Below are positions 33,114-43,656 of a DNA stretch of 62,394 nt, piece after piece. Both the position numbers and the translations under genes were made by a program. Source of the stretch: Spartobacteria bacterium. Lineage in GTDB: Bacteria; Verrucomicrobiota; Verrucomicrobiia; Chthoniobacterales; UBA6821. The notes beneath the pieces are model-generated. The model ran no database searches and was not told where the DNA came from. It was given only the letters and a program-made list of their open reading frames with translations. The number at the start of each line of letters is the position of its first letter. Position 1 is the first letter of the stretch. Location: assembly GCA_947487385.1 (NCBI GenBank), contig CANKWU010000011.1, forward strand, positions 1 to 62,394, written 5' to 3'.

Positions 33114-35033
33114 TTACGCTGTCACTTCGCGCTCCCCCGAAGAAACGACTCCCTGACTATCCGTGTTAATGTAGGCTAGATAGACAATCAGACGCTCCGG
33201 AGGAATCCCCATCAGGTTGACAAGGAATCCGACATTCCTGACAAGGAATGCGAAGATCTTTCTCTGTAACGGCCACAATTGGCCCCCATCCGAAGCTAGA
33301 AACTCTTTTGGAAAGATGTAAAAGGTATCATTCGGTTCAAAGCTAAAGGCTCCACCACTTGCCGCTGCCGCTGCCCTCAGGCTTCCAGGTGCATCAGCAT
33401 CAACCATGTATCCGTGCGGAACCATGATTTCCCAGAGCCCTCCGTCATGTTTTTTAACAATGGGTTTACCGATAACTTCGTAAGGATCAGACCAGTTTGC
33501 CGGAAGCATCAGGATGACCACTTTCTGGGCTATCGACTTGGTTCTCCGCTGAAACTCCAGAATCGACCCCACCGAGTGCTCAGGGGTGTGTTCACGAGTG
33601 AGGTAGACCCTTGTCCCCTCAACATGGGGGAGATTGCTAATAGCAAGTTGCCTACCAAGTTCTTCCGGCGAGATAAAACTCGTCTTCATGGACTCGTTGA
33701 TGACTTTCCTGCCACGATACCACGAGAACATCAGTGACATAATTCCAATCGCTAGGAAAAAGGGGAAAAAGCCACCGTCAAAGAATTTCGTCAGGCAGGA
33801 TGAAAACAAAGTGATATCCAGAACTAGTAACCCGCAGAGGATGAGCGAAGTCTTCCATCGGGAAATATCAGCTCGAGAGAACATCACCATTCCCCAAAGG
33901 GTGGAAGTCACCATCATGGCCCCCGTCACTGCCACCCCGTAGGCGTTTGCCAGCGAAGGCCCAGTGCGGAACATGGCTATCAAGAGAACGGAAAATAGCC
34001 CCAGGATGAAATTGATGGCCGGGATGTAAATCTGTTCACGGACATGCGAGTTAGTGTGCCTGCTGATGAAAGGGGGGAGGATGTCGAGTGACTTGCCTTG
34101 CCGAACCAGGGTGAAAACGGCGCTAATCAGCGCTTGTGAAGCAATGACAGTGGCTGCCGTGGCCAGCAACACGAGAGGAACGCGCATTGCCATCGGACTC
34201 AGCAGGAAGAAAAGCCTCGTGTTGGAGCAGGCAGAGGAATTGACATCCAGATAGGCAGCCTGCCCAAGGTAGTTCAGAAGGAGCGCTGGAAGAGCGATTC
34301 CATACCATGCAGTGAGGATCGGCCCCTTGCCGAAATTGGACATATCGGCATAGAGAGCCTCGGCACCCGTCACAGCAAGAGCCACCGCACCCATGATCAC
34401 AAATCCATGCCAACCGGATTGAGCCAGTAACAAAAGTCCAAGGTGGGGATCAAGCGCCCGCAACACCGATGGATGCCGCACAATCTGGACAGCCCCCATC
34501 AGTCCAATACATAGGAACCAGAGGAGCATCACGGGACCGAAGACCGCGCCCAACTTACCCGTTCCAAATCTCTGGATCGTAAAGAGCAGGATCAGAATCG
34601 CAATGGCGGCTCCGGGTGCAAAAGCGGAGAGAGCGGGATGGATCGTCACAATACCCTCGACAGCACTGAGTACCGAAATGGCGGGTGTTAGGGTGCCATC
34701 ACTCAGTAAAAGGGCGGCACCGAAGGCAACGACTCCAATCATTCCGATTCCCATTGATTTCGGAGCGCGCGCCATCTTCAACAGCTCAAACAGAGCAAAA
34801 ACACCCCCCTGGCCCTTGTAATCCTCCCTCATCATGATGAAGGCGTACTTCACACTGACTACTAGGATGACCGTCCAGATGATCAGTGAAGCAACCTCAA
34901 TGGCATGGGCGGCCCCCGTCAGGGCGACCGCCGTCTGAAACGCATAAAGGGGGCTTGTCCCGATATCCCCAAAGACAACTCCCAGCGCACCCAACCAAAT
35001 TAAGGAGGGGGTCTTGCGAGGGAGCGCACTCAT
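33114..35033 (-). CDS. kup: KUP-family potassium uptake protein
   Basis: A 639-aa low-affinity K+:H+ symporter with about twelve transmembrane helices and a C-terminal cytoplasmic domain. Family segments are visible: LGVVFGDIGTSPLYAFQTAV (about residues 17-36), EGGVFAL-like GQGGVFALFELL, LLLSDGTLTPAISVLSAVEG and GAEALYADMSNFG. The start lies 12 nt after the leuB stop, so it is probably co-transcribed with the biosynthetic genes upstream. Confidence 0.95.
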   Translation of the reverse strand: MSALPRKTPSLIWLGALGVVFGDIGTSPLYAFQTAVALTGAAHAIEVASLIIWTVILVVSVKYAFIMMREDYKGQGGVFALFELLKMARAPKSMGIGMIGVVAFGAALLLSDGTLTPAISVLSAVEGIVTIHPALSAFAPGAAIAILILLFTIQRFGTGKLGAVFGPVMLLWFLCIGLMGAVQIVRHPSVLRALDPHLGLLLLAQSGWHGFVIMGAVALAVTGAEALYADMSNFGKGPILTAWYGIALPALLLNYLGQAAYLDVNSSACSNTRLFFLLSPMAMRVPLVLLATAATVIASQALISAVFTLVRQGKSLDILPPFISRHTNSHVREQIYIPAINFILGLFSVLLIAMFRTGPSLANAYGVAVTGAMMVTSTLWGMVMFSRADISRWKTSLILCGLLVLDITLFSSCLTKFFDGGFFPFFLAIGIMSLMFSWYRGRKVINESMKTSFISPEELGRQLAISNLPHVEGTRVYLTREHTPEHSVGSILEFQRRTKSIAQKVVILMLPANWSDPYEVIGKPIVKKHDGGLWEIMVPHGYMVDADAPGSLRAAAAASGGAFSFEPNDTFYIFPKEFLASDGGQLWPLQRKIFAFLVRNVGFLVNLMGIPPERLIVYLAYINTDSQGVVSSGEREVTA

Positions 35034-35045
35034 GAATGGAAAAGA

Positions 35046-36273
<1,228 letters not shown>

Positions 36274-36936
36274 TTAACCGTTCATGGCGTTCGCTATGAA
36301 CGAACTCACCTTTTCTGGATCTTTTTGCCCCGGAGCGGACTCGACACCGCTCGCGACATCCACAGCATGTGGACGGACGGATCGCACAGCCTCAGCGACA
36401 TTGGAAGGATTTAATCCACCGGCAAGGATGACATGGGTCTCCGGGTGAGCGCTCACGAACTCCGATCCCAAATCCCAATCGATCATATGACCGCTTCCTC
36501 CATAGGTTCCGGGCACCGCCGCATCAAGCAGAAGGAAGGAGGTCTTGAAAGCCGTGGCGGCCACGAGATCGCTTTGAGAGCGGATCCTTAGCGCCTTGAT
36601 CCAACGGGGAAACCGGTGCCCCGCCGCAGCACAGAATTCCGGAGACTCATCCCCGTGGAACTGGATCGCATCGAAACATTCCGCCTGTTCCAAGCGTTTC
36701 AAGAGTTCCTCATCCGGATTCACCACCACCGCTACCATGGCGATATCCGGATAGTCGGTCTTCAGTTTAGAAATCCACCTCATGTCGCCTTCACTGGAAA
36801 TCGCTCTCGGCGAAGGTGGGTAGAAATTGAATCCCAGCGCTCCCGCTCCTGAGTCGATCGTCCGAAGAGCATCCTCGTGCGACGTGATGCCGCAGATCTT
36901 AGGCGCAGCCGGGGTGTGATCGAAAAAGGGAAGCAT
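36274..36936 (-). CDS. trpF: Phosphoribosylanthranilate isomerase
   Basis: A 220-aa (beta/alpha)8 enzyme of tryptophan synthesis that isomerises phosphoribosylanthranilate. It has the conserved KICGITSHEDAL start with the catalytic cysteine (about residue 15), LGFNFYPPSPR, VVVNPDEELL, IQFHGDESPEFC, the phosphate-binding ILAGGLNPSNV and VDVASGVES. It stands apart from other trp genes, between a 4-TM membrane protein gene and leuB on the same strand. Confidence 0.95.
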   Translation of the reverse strand: MLPFFDHTPAAPKICGITSHEDALRTIDSGAGALGFNFYPPSPRAISSEGDMRWISKLKTDYPDIAMVAVVVNPDEELLKRLEQAECFDAIQFHGDESPEFCAAAGHRFPRWIKALRIRSQSDLVAATAFKTSFLLLDAAVPGTYGGSGHMIDWDLGSEFVSAHPETHVILAGGLNPSNVAEAVRSVRPHAVDVASGVESAPGQKDPEKVSSFIANAMNG

Positions 36937-37060
36937 GGAGAACAGTTAAAAAGTGAAAGGTGAAAAAGTGAAAAGGACGGAGAGAAGAAAGAACTTAACC
37001 ATCAGGATCACTCTTTAACTCTTTTAACCCTTCAACGTTTTTAACGCTTACACATCCCTC
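36937..37060 (-). repeat. Repeat spacer with inverted arms upstream of trpF
   Basis: On the coding strand the first half (37050-37009) consists of 8-9-nt purine-rich units of the type GTTAAAGA. The second half (36976-36944) consists of 7-8-nt pyrimidine-rich units of the type CTTTTCAC that end just before the trpF ATG. AGTTAAAGAGTG in the first arm is complementary to CACTTTTTAACT in the second at 11 of 12 positions, so the spacer could fold as a long imperfect hairpin. Confidence 0.65.
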
Positions 37061-37477
37061 TCATTCCTTCGAGACCACACGCCCCTCAACCTGCTTCATC
37101 TGCTGATGGTGGGTGACGGGATAGACGCGCCCGTCGCTTGCACGGAAGAAGCTGCTTAGGATCCAGCTGATTATTCCGATGATGATTCCCGCAAAAAGAG
37201 CGCTCCAGAAGCCCTCCACATGGAATCCAGGAACCACCGCGGAGACAAAGAGCAGTAAGAGCGCATTGATCACCAAGATGAAGAATCCCATGGTGACGAT
37301 AATGAAGGGGAGACTGAGCAGGAGTAGAACCGGTCTCACCAAAGCATTGATGATTCCGAGAAGTAACGCTGCTCCGACAAGAGTCTCCGTGGAGCTGTAG
37401 GAGATTCCTGGGATGAGATGGGAAGCAGCCATAACGGCGAGGGTCGTGATCAGCCAACGGATGAGGAATTCCTTCAT
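37061..37477 (-). CDS. Four-helix membrane protein (YvlD/phage-holin-4 family)
   Basis: A 138-aa membrane protein with four hydrophobic helices, starting KEFLIRWLITTLAVMAASH, containing LLGIINALVRPVLLLLSLP and INALLLLFVSAVVPGFHVEG, the pattern of the PF04020 (YvlD-like, 'mycobacterial 4-TMS holin') family. ATG 37477 was chosen for the typical MK-F-LIR start; ATG 37492 is an alternative. The much longer open frame upstream lies opposite the DUF2934 gene and is not coding on this strand. Function of the family is uncertain, with envelope-stress links in Firmicutes. Confidence 0.85.
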   Translation of the reverse strand: MKEFLIRWLITTLAVMAASHLIPGISYSSTETLVGAALLLGIINALVRPVLLLLSLPFIIVTMGFFILVINALLLLFVSAVVPGFHVEGFWSALFAGIIIGIISWILSSFFRASDGRVYPVTHHQQMKQVEGRVVSKE

Positions 37478-37574
37478 GGAGAGAGAATACATCAGTTGAT
37501 GTCGAAATCGGCATAAAAATCCTATCGACCTTTTGGGCAGTCGGCATACCTTTTGCTTGTACCAAGTAACACCT

Positions 37575-37937
37575 ATGGCCACAAAAAAAACTCCATCCAC
37601 AGTTTCCAAGTCTTCTTTGAAAGTTCCTTCGAAAAAGATTGCTTTAAAGAAGCCAACTTCTCCGAAGTCATCTCTTACGGAGAAACCAAAAACTACCGTT
37701 CGCAAGACACGGGCGACTGTAAAAAGCACCCAGAAGATGGCTCCAACGCTGACCTTGAAGCCGAAGCCCAAAATGACCAAGCCGGAATTTTCCCACGAGG
37801 AGATCTCCCTGCGCGCCTATTTTATCGCTGAGCGCCGCCATCAAATGGGCTGGGATGGCAACTCCCATACGGATTGGGAGGATGCCTTGAACCAACTCAT
37901 CACCGAGGCACTCGAGAAGCCGCTTAAGAAACGGTGA
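37575..37937 (+). CDS. DUF2934 protein with histone-like basic tail
   Basis: A 120-aa protein whose N-terminal 70 residues are almost entirely Lys, Ser, Thr and Pro (for example KPTSPKSSLTEKPKTTVRK), followed by a C-terminal DUF2934 domain (about 74-115: ISLRAYFIAERRHQMGWDG, DWEDALNQLI). The basic tail resembles histone H1-like tails and probably binds nucleic acid; DUF2934 has no known function. ATG 37575 was chosen because the tail begins there. It is convergent with livF, 34 nt away. Confidence 0.8.
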   Translation: MATKKTPSTVSKSSLKVPSKKIALKKPTSPKSSLTEKPKTTVRKTRATVKSTQKMAPTLTLKPKPKMTKPEFSHEEISLRAYFIAERRHQMGWDGNSHTDWEDALNQLITEALEKPLKKR

Positions 37938-37971
37938 TCTTCCTCGCGCTTGCCAGAGCACAAGACCCCGA

Positions 37972-38691
37972 CTACTGGCCCAAATAGGCGGAACGGATCT
38001 TGGGGTTCTCCAGAAGTTCCGCGCCGGTCCCGGTGAGTATGATTGACCCAAGCTCTAACAGGCAGGCTCGGTGGGCAAGTCGGAGCGCCATGACGGCGTT
38101 TTGTTCGACAATCAGGAGCGTCACTCCCGCCTTGTTGATGTCCCGCAGGATGGCAAAGATATCCAAGACAAGTTTGGGAGCCAGTCCCATGGAGGGCTCG
38201 TCTAGCAGCAGGATCTTGGAACGGCTCATGAGGGCGCGCCCCACGGCCAGCATCTGCTGCTCACCTCCGGAGAGGGTTCCTGCCATCTGATCCCTGCGCT
38301 CGCGAAGACGGGGAAAGAGGCCAAACACTTTCTCTAGATTGACATCAAACTCCTTCCTGTTGGTCCATGCGCCAAGACGGAGATTCTCCTCGATGGAGAG
38401 ATTGGCAAAGATTCCCCTTCCTTCGGGAACCAAGGAGAGTCCCTTTCTGACGATCTCCTCGGGATGAACCGTGCGGATCACCTCTCCTCCGAGTCGAATG
38501 ACTCCGGCATGAGGAATCGCCCCGGCGATAGCACGGAGAGTGGAGCTCTTTCCGGCTCCGTTAGCACCGATCATGGCGACAATTTCCCCCGGATTGACTG
38601 AAAAAGAGATCCCGCGGACAGCCTGAATGCCTCCGTAGCGGACCTCAAGATCCTGCACCTCGAGAGCGATTCCTTCGTTGTTTATTGTCAT
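37972..38691 (-). CDS. livF: Branched-chain amino-acid ABC transporter ATPase (LivF)
   Basis: A 239-aa ABC ATPase: Walker A GANGAGKSS (about residues 38-46), signature LSGGEQQ, Walker B ILLLDEPS and an H-loop-type region IVEQN, the glutamine-rich variant typical of LivF. It powers uptake with LivG through the LivHM permease. The start overlaps the livG stop by 4 nt (ATGA). Last gene of livJHMGF. Confidence 0.95.
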   Translation of the reverse strand: MTINNEGIALEVQDLEVRYGGIQAVRGISFSVNPGEIVAMIGANGAGKSSTLRAIAGAIPHAGVIRLGGEVIRTVHPEEIVRKGLSLVPEGRGIFANLSIEENLRLGAWTNRKEFDVNLEKVFGLFPRLRERRDQMAGTLSGGEQQMLAVGRALMSRSKILLLDEPSMGLAPKLVLDIFAILRDINKAGVTLLIVEQNAVMALRLAHRACLLELGSIILTGTGAELLENPKIRSAYLGQ

Positions 38692-39464
38692 GGGAGTTCC
38701 CCCTCCGTACCTAGGTAAGCCTCGACGACACGCGGATTGGCCTTCACCTCATCGGGCTTACCCCCCGCAATGCGAACACCAAACTCCAAGACCTCTATCC
38801 TGTCGCAGAGATCCATGACCATCTGCATGTGATGCTCGATCAGGACAATCGTAAGGGAAAATTTCCCATGCACCCAGCGAAGGAAGTCGGTGAGCTGCAT
38901 TGCTTCGTAAGGATTCATTCCCGCAGCCGGCTCATCCAGCAGGAGTAGAGTGGGCTTGAGCGCAAGGGCGCGGACAATCTCTAGCCGTCTCTGCGAGCCG
39001 TACGATAGATCACCTGCGCACTCATTCGCCATTGATCCAAGCTCGAAGAGTTCAAGTAACTCCATGGAGGCATCGATAGATTCCCTCTCCCTGACGCGTG
39101 CACGGGGAGTGCGCAGCAAGGCGTCTACCGGTGAGTAAGGCAGCTGGGAATCATAGGCGATCCGGGTATTTTCGAGAACACTGAGGCGGCGGAAAAGCCG
39201 GATATTCTGGAAGGTTCGAGCCACCCCGAGACGCGCAATCTGGGAGGGAAGCAGTCCGACAATCGAGTTTCCCTTGAAGAGAATGTCACCCGAACTCGGC
39301 GGGTAAATGCCAGTGAGGAGATTAAAGAACGTGGTCTTGCCGGCGCCATTTGGCCCTATTACACCCAGGATCTCTCTCCGATTGACCGAAAGGGAAAGAT
39401 CACCGATGGCCCGGAGCCCACCAAATTGGCGGGTCAGATTGCAGGTTTCCAGCAGCGCGCTCAT
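38688..39464 (-). CDS. livG: Branched-chain amino-acid ABC transporter ATPase (LivG)
   Basis: A 258-aa ABC ATPase with Walker A GPNGAGKTTF (about residues 37-46), signature LSYGSQRR, Walker B LLLDEPAAGMN and H-loop VLIEHHM. The AxGMN context and length fit LivG. It begins 7 nt after livM and overlaps livF by 4 nt. Confidence 0.95.
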   Translation of the reverse strand: MSALLETCNLTRQFGGLRAIGDLSLSVNRREILGVIGPNGAGKTTFFNLLTGIYPPSSGDILFKGNSIVGLLPSQIARLGVARTFQNIRLFRRLSVLENTRIAYDSQLPYSPVDALLRTPRARVRERESIDASMELLELFELGSMANECAGDLSYGSQRRLEIVRALALKPTLLLLDEPAAGMNPYEAMQLTDFLRWVHGKFSLTIVLIEHHMQMVMDLCDRIEVLEFGVRIAGGKPDEVKANPRVVEAYLGTEGELP

Positions 39465-39471
39465 CGGGCGT

Positions 39472-40467
39472 TCATTGTAGGGGTGCTTGCTTTGATTTTT
39501 CTAGCCGAGGCTTGGTGAAGATCCGTGGCTTGAGCCAGTTCCAGTCGCGGTAGCCCATGATACCGGCAGGCCTGAAAAGCATCAGGAGGACGAGTAACGC
39601 CGGCAGCACCACCATGCGCCATGTGCCGAGGGGTTGCAGGCATTGGGTAAGAATGGTCACCACACCGGCACCCAGAAGCGACCCGCCCAGGGAGGCGACA
39701 CCGCCGAGATAGACCATGACAAGGATCTCAGTGGATTTGAGGATGTCGAAGGAGGAGGGATTGATGAACTGGAGTTGATGGGCAAAGAGGGCACCTGCGA
39801 CACCGGCGAAGAACGAGGAGGTAACAAAGGCGACAAGCTTCGCAGTGCGGGTATTGACTCCCATTGCCTCAGCGGCGATTTCATCTTCGCGGATCGCCGC
39901 GATACCCCGACCATACTTGGAATAGACAAGATTCCTGATCACCCAAAAGGCAACCACACACCAGAAATAGGCCCAAGCCACCGTCGTGAGCCGAGGGATG
40001 CCGAGCAGCCCTCTTGGACCGCCGGTATAGGGAATATTTTCAAGACCCGATTTTACGATCATGAGGAAAGCGAGCGTGATGATGGCGAGGTAATCCCCCC
40101 GGGTCTTGAAAGAGAGAATTCCAACGGGAATCCCTGCCAGACCCGCGACACATCCACCAATCAGAACGGCTATTGGAAAAAGCAGGATGTCAGGGGCAGC
40201 GGGAAAAAGCTTCACCGTCAGGATCGCAGAGGCGTAGGCCCCAAGCGCCATAAAGCCCGCGTGCCCGACGGAGAACTCACCCATCCAGCCATTCACAAGA
40301 TTCAGACTGACGCAGAGAATGGCGTTGATCGCCACCGAAACGAGGACGAACTGCAGGTAGTCGTTCAGGAGTCCGGTGGCGGGAAGGATCGCTGTGACAA
40401 TCAATCCTGCAAAGAGGACCACCGATGGGAGATAACGGCTCTTGGTCCAGTCATTCATGCCACTCAT
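39472..40467 (-). CDS. livM: Branched-chain amino-acid ABC transporter permease (LivM)
   Basis: A 331-aa permease with about eight to ten helices and the LivM landmarks LNLVNGWMGEFSVGHAGFMALGAY and the cytoplasmic coupling segment GRGIAAIREDEIAAEAMGV. The start is ambiguous: ATG 40467 (MSGMNDW) or 40458 (MNDWTKS). The long frame upstream overlaps livH and is not used. It begins 5 nt after livH. Confidence 0.93.
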   Translation of the reverse strand: MSGMNDWTKSRYLPSVVLFAGLIVTAILPATGLLNDYLQFVLVSVAINAILCVSLNLVNGWMGEFSVGHAGFMALGAYASAILTVKLFPAAPDILLFPIAVLIGGCVAGLAGIPVGILSFKTRGDYLAIITLAFLMIVKSGLENIPYTGGPRGLLGIPRLTTVAWAYFWCVVAFWVIRNLVYSKYGRGIAAIREDEIAAEAMGVNTRTAKLVAFVTSSFFAGVAGALFAHQLQFINPSSFDILKSTEILVMVYLGGVASLGGSLLGAGVVTILTQCLQPLGTWRMVVLPALLVLLMLFRPAGIMGYRDWNWLKPRIFTKPRLEKSKQAPLQ

Positions 40468-40472
40468 GCCCT

Positions 40473-41348
40473 TTATGCTTTGTGAAGAGTCGGTTTTCCC
40501 AGAAGTCCGTGCGGCTTGAAGACCAGAATGAGTAGAAGCAGAGAGTAGGAGATGAGGTCGCGGTACGTGGAGGGAAGCACGGCCACGGTCATCACCTCCA
40601 CGGCACCAAGAATGAAAGCGCCAAGCACGGCTCCGCGCATGTTTCCTATCCCGCCAATCACAGCGGCAACGAAGGCTTTCCACCCCACGGTGATACCCAT
40701 TCCCGCACTGACCACCGGATAGGCCATACCGTAAAGAAGCCCCGCTGCGCCTCCGAGAGAGGCCCCGATGGCGAAGGTTATCGCGATAATCTCGTTGGCA
40801 GGCACTCCGAGAAGCGACACCGTGGCACGGTCAGAGGCGACCGCCCTCATGGCCATTCCGAAGGAGGTCTTTCGAATCAGAAAATCCAACACCATCATCA
40901 AACCCACCGAGACTCCGATAATGATGATCTGGAGAGTAGTGACGGTGAGTCCTCCAAACTGATAGGTAACATTGTCCAGAAGATGAGGCATTGGACGTGC
41001 ATAGGGACTGATGCCGAGCGTCGTGTTCTGGATGACCAGTCCGCAACCGAGTGCGGTGATGATCGCAGAGACGCGTGGAGCGTCACGAAGTGGCCGGTAG
41101 GCGAAGCGCTCGATCAGGGTACCGAGAATCGCGGTGGCCCCCATCACCACGATGAGCGCCACCCAGAAGGGGACGGGAACGATCGCGATCAGCAGCAAGC
41201 AGAAAAAGGCTCCGAGCATGAAGACATCGCCATGGGCGAAGTTGATCATGGTCAGGACTCCATAGACCATGCTGTAGCCAAGCGCAATCAGGGCGTAGAT
41301 GGAGCCCAATTGGAGGGCATTGATCGCCTGCTGAGCCAGATACTTCAT
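40473..41348 (-). CDS. livH: Branched-chain amino-acid ABC transporter permease (LivH)
   Basis: A 291-aa permease with the conserved start LQLGSIYALIALGYSMVYGVLTMINFAHGD-like segment (here about residues 10-40), the coupling loop FGMAMRAVASDRATVSLLGV and the C-terminal GGIGNMRGAVLGAF. ATG 41348 gives the standard N-terminus; an in-frame upstream start adds an arginine-rich stretch of low plausibility. It follows livJ by 36 nt. Confidence 0.94.
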   Translation of the reverse strand: MKYLAQQAINALQLGSIYALIALGYSMVYGVLTMINFAHGDVFMLGAFFCLLLIAIVPVPFWVALIVVMGATAILGTLIERFAYRPLRDAPRVSAIITALGCGLVIQNTTLGISPYARPMPHLLDNVTYQFGGLTVTTLQIIIIGVSVGLMMVLDFLIRKTSFGMAMRAVASDRATVSLLGVPANEIIAITFAIGASLGGAAGLLYGMAYPVVSAGMGITVGWKAFVAAVIGGIGNMRGAVLGAFILGAVEVMTVAVLPSTYRDLISYSLLLLILVFKPHGLLGKPTLHKA

Positions 41349-41384
41349 GAGAGGGAGACGGCGTCCGGAACGACGGCGCCGCAA

Positions 41385-42554
41385 CTATGGCTCCACCGTG
41401 CTTACCCAATGGAAGCCGCCGTCCTTGATCTGCATGATCACGGCGCTCTTGGCGGGTTCACGGGCACCCTCAGGATAGACAAAGTGTCCCGTCACCCCAT
41501 CAAAGGTACGCATGTTGGCCATTGCATCACGCACCTTGGAGCGATCAGCCTTGCCTGCCGAAGCAATGCTGTTCGCAGCAAGAGTCATGGCATCATAAGT
41601 GAGGGCCGCAACGTCATCGGGAGCGTTACCGTAACGAGCCGTGTAATCTGCAATGAACTGTTTTGCCTTCGGACTGGCAGCCTCGGTCGAGTAATGGTTA
41701 CAAAAATAGGAACCCTCAAGATTCTTGCCCGAGTCGAGCTTGATGATGTCGGGAGAACTCCAGGCGTCGCTTCCGAGGAAGGGGGCTTTGATTCCAAGCT
41801 GACGCGCCTGGGCCGCAATGAGAGGAGTATCGTTGTAGGGGGCTGGCAAGTAAATGATGTCCGGTGAGGATTCACGAATCTTGGTCAGCTGAGCCGCAAA
41901 ATCACGGTCGCCGGTCGAGTAGGTCTCCATAGCGACCACCTTGCCGCCCGCTTTTTCAAAGGCCTCCTTAAAGAGTGCACTTTGACTCGTTGGGGCCTCG
42001 GAGGAGACATCGTAGAGAACTGCTGCCGTCTTGGCGTTAAGGTTCTTGGTGGCGAAGGCTGCAAGGACCGGCGACTCGAAACGGTCGGTGAAGCAGGCCC
42101 TGAAGACATTCTTTTTTGGCTTTCCTGTCTGGGAATCCTGGGTGGTCTTAGGATTCGTGGACCAAGGAGAAATCATCAGGCAACCGAGGGACTCTGCAAT
42201 CTCTCCCGCTGGAATCGCACAGGAGCTGGCATTGGGTCCGACCATCACCAGCACCCCGTCTTGGGAGATGAGACGCTGGGCGGCAGCTGCTGATTGATCA
42301 GCCTTGCAGGAGTTATCGATGACAGAAAGTTGGATCGGTAGTTTCACGTTTCCCAAGATTAGACCACCCGCCTTGTTAACCTGCTCGGTAAAAAGCTCCG
42401 CAGCCTGCTTGCAGGAGGCACCCACGGCTGGCATCTCACCGGTGAGTTCGGCATTGATCCCTATCTTAACCGCAGGTTTGGTCGGCTGGCAGGAGGTTAG
42501 CAAACATCCACTGAAAACAAGCGTTGTGAGGATTAAACGTGCGTGAAGTTGCAT
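41385..42554 (-). CDS. livJ: Branched-chain amino-acid-type substrate-binding lipoprotein
   Basis: A 389-aa periplasmic-binding protein of the Leu/Ile/Val family (type 1 fold), first gene of the transporter operon. A lipoprotein signal ends in LLTSC (cysteine near residue 22), so it is probably tethered to the membrane. Family segments include KIGINAELTGEMPAVG, VMVGPNASSCAIP and YLPAPYNDTPLIAAQARQLG. Ligand could be branched-chain amino acids, other amino acids or amides; sequence alone does not decide. ATG 42554 was chosen over a TTG two codons upstream. Confidence 0.93.
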   Translation of the reverse strand: MQLHARLILTTLVFSGCLLTSCQPTKPAVKIGINAELTGEMPAVGASCKQAAELFTEQVNKAGGLILGNVKLPIQLSVIDNSCKADQSAAAAQRLISQDGVLVMVGPNASSCAIPAGEIAESLGCLMISPWSTNPKTTQDSQTGKPKKNVFRACFTDRFESPVLAAFATKNLNAKTAAVLYDVSSEAPTSQSALFKEAFEKAGGKVVAMETYSTGDRDFAAQLTKIRESSPDIIYLPAPYNDTPLIAAQARQLGIKAPFLGSDAWSSPDIIKLDSGKNLEGSYFCNHYSTEAASPKAKQFIADYTARYGNAPDDVAALTYDAMTLAANSIASAGKADRSKVRDAMANMRTFDGVTGHFVYPEGAREPAKSAVIMQIKDGGFHWVSTVEP

Positions 42555-42627
42555 TATCAATAACTACCGATCAGAAGGACTCCTCGCAAAGCAATTTCCT
42601 CCACAAACTGAACGACTTTTTACGAGG

Positions 42628-43572
42628 TCACCCTTCAGGACTTAAGGACTTAAGGCCTGTAACCAGGATTGTCTGGAAATTCGGTGCCTGTTGTTCGCGG
42701 GCCACAACACTCACCTCGAGGTCGGTGAAGCCGACCTTCTCAAGCATGGCATGGAGTTCCACCCCGGAGAAGCCAAGCCAGACATGGGCGTAGAGTTCCT
42801 TGGCCTGTTCGTAAGTATGGCTGGCCAGATCAAGAATCAAAATGCGTCCGCCCGGCTTCAGAATCCTGAAAGCGCTTTCCACAGCGCGCTGCGGACGGGC
42901 CGCATGATGGAGAGCCTGGCTGAAGAGAACCATATCGACTGAGCCGGACTCGATCGGGGGCTCCTCGAGATCACCAAGCCGGTATTCAAGATTCGCATAG
43001 CCGTTTTCCGCAGCGATGCGGGCGCCGTACTCGACCATCTTGGGCGAGTTATCGATCGCGATGACTTGCCTGGCGGTGCGTGCCAGAAGCTGGGAAAGCG
43101 TCCCCTCCCCCGCTCCCATGTCAGCGATGACCATGGGCGGCATGAGACGGAGCAGCCCATGGGCAAGTGCCTGCCAGGAGCGGCCGGGAACGTAGGTGCG
43201 ACCGAACTTTCCGGCGAGCTTGTCAAAGTAATCCGCCGCACGGTCTCGGCGTTTGCTGAGCACGAGCTGCAGAGCATGCCGATCGCGCTCTCCTTCTGGG
43301 AGCTCCGAGACGGCTGCGGTCACTGCATCACGGAGCGGGGCAATCGCAGAAACAACGGCTGCATAATAGATATTCTTTCCGACACGACGGTCGAGGACGA
43401 GCCCTTGACGGCGAAGCATTCCAAGGCTTGCTGAAATTCGTGACTGCCCCATCCCGAGAGCCTCCTGTAACTCGGCAACGGAGAGTTCCTCTTGGAGCAG
43501 AAGTGCCAGAAGACGCAGGCGGGTAGGTTCGGAGAGCGCACGGAGGGATTGGAGAATTGACGCCATATCCAT
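42628..43572 (-). CDS. ArsR-type regulator fused to SAM-dependent methyltransferase
   Basis: A 314-aa protein with an ArsR winged helix-turn-helix (about residues 1-80; SVAELQEALGMGQSRISASL) and a class I methyltransferase domain (about 125-300; SAM-binding ADMGAGEGTLSQLL, acidic AIDNSPKM, DMVLFSQALHH). The same domain pair defines SahR, the proteobacterial repressor that senses S-adenosylhomocysteine and controls metK and ahcY. Here it is divergent from metK with ahcY next, so it is a strong candidate for an analogous SAM/SAH-cycle regulator. An enzymatic methyltransferase role is not excluded. Confidence 0.85.
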   Translation of the reverse strand: MDMASILQSLRALSEPTRLRLLALLLQEELSVAELQEALGMGQSRISASLGMLRRQGLVLDRRVGKNIYYAAVVSAIAPLRDAVTAAVSELPEGERDRHALQLVLSKRRDRAADYFDKLAGKFGRTYVPGRSWQALAHGLLRLMPPMVIADMGAGEGTLSQLLARTARQVIAIDNSPKMVEYGARIAAENGYANLEYRLGDLEEPPIESGSVDMVLFSQALHHAARPQRAVESAFRILKPGGRILILDLASHTYEQAKELYAHVWLGFSGVELHAMLEKVGFTDLEVSVVAREQQAPNFQTILVTGLKSLSPEG

Positions 43573-43574
43573 TT

Positions 43575-43600
43575 ACATATATATATATCTTGATAAGTAA
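43575..43600. promoter_or_regulatory. AT-rich palindromic control region between ArsR-MT gene and metK
   Basis: An alternating AT tract runs into TATC-TT-GATA (43586-43595), a perfect small inverted repeat, in the 84-nt divergent spacer. TATATATCTTG here (43582-43592) is repeated exactly just upstream of mqo (46545-46555). Plausible operator or promoter for the divergent pair. Confidence 0.45.
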
Positions 43601-43656
43601 AGTCAGCGCTCCGCAGACTTTGCTTGGAAAGCAAGAAAATTCAACCCCACGATCCC

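Noticed and set aside
37493-37780. N-terminal extension of the four-helix membrane protein
   Set aside because: It is opposite the DUF2934 gene and its residues mirror the Lys-rich codons of that gene; the family N-terminus begins at 37477.
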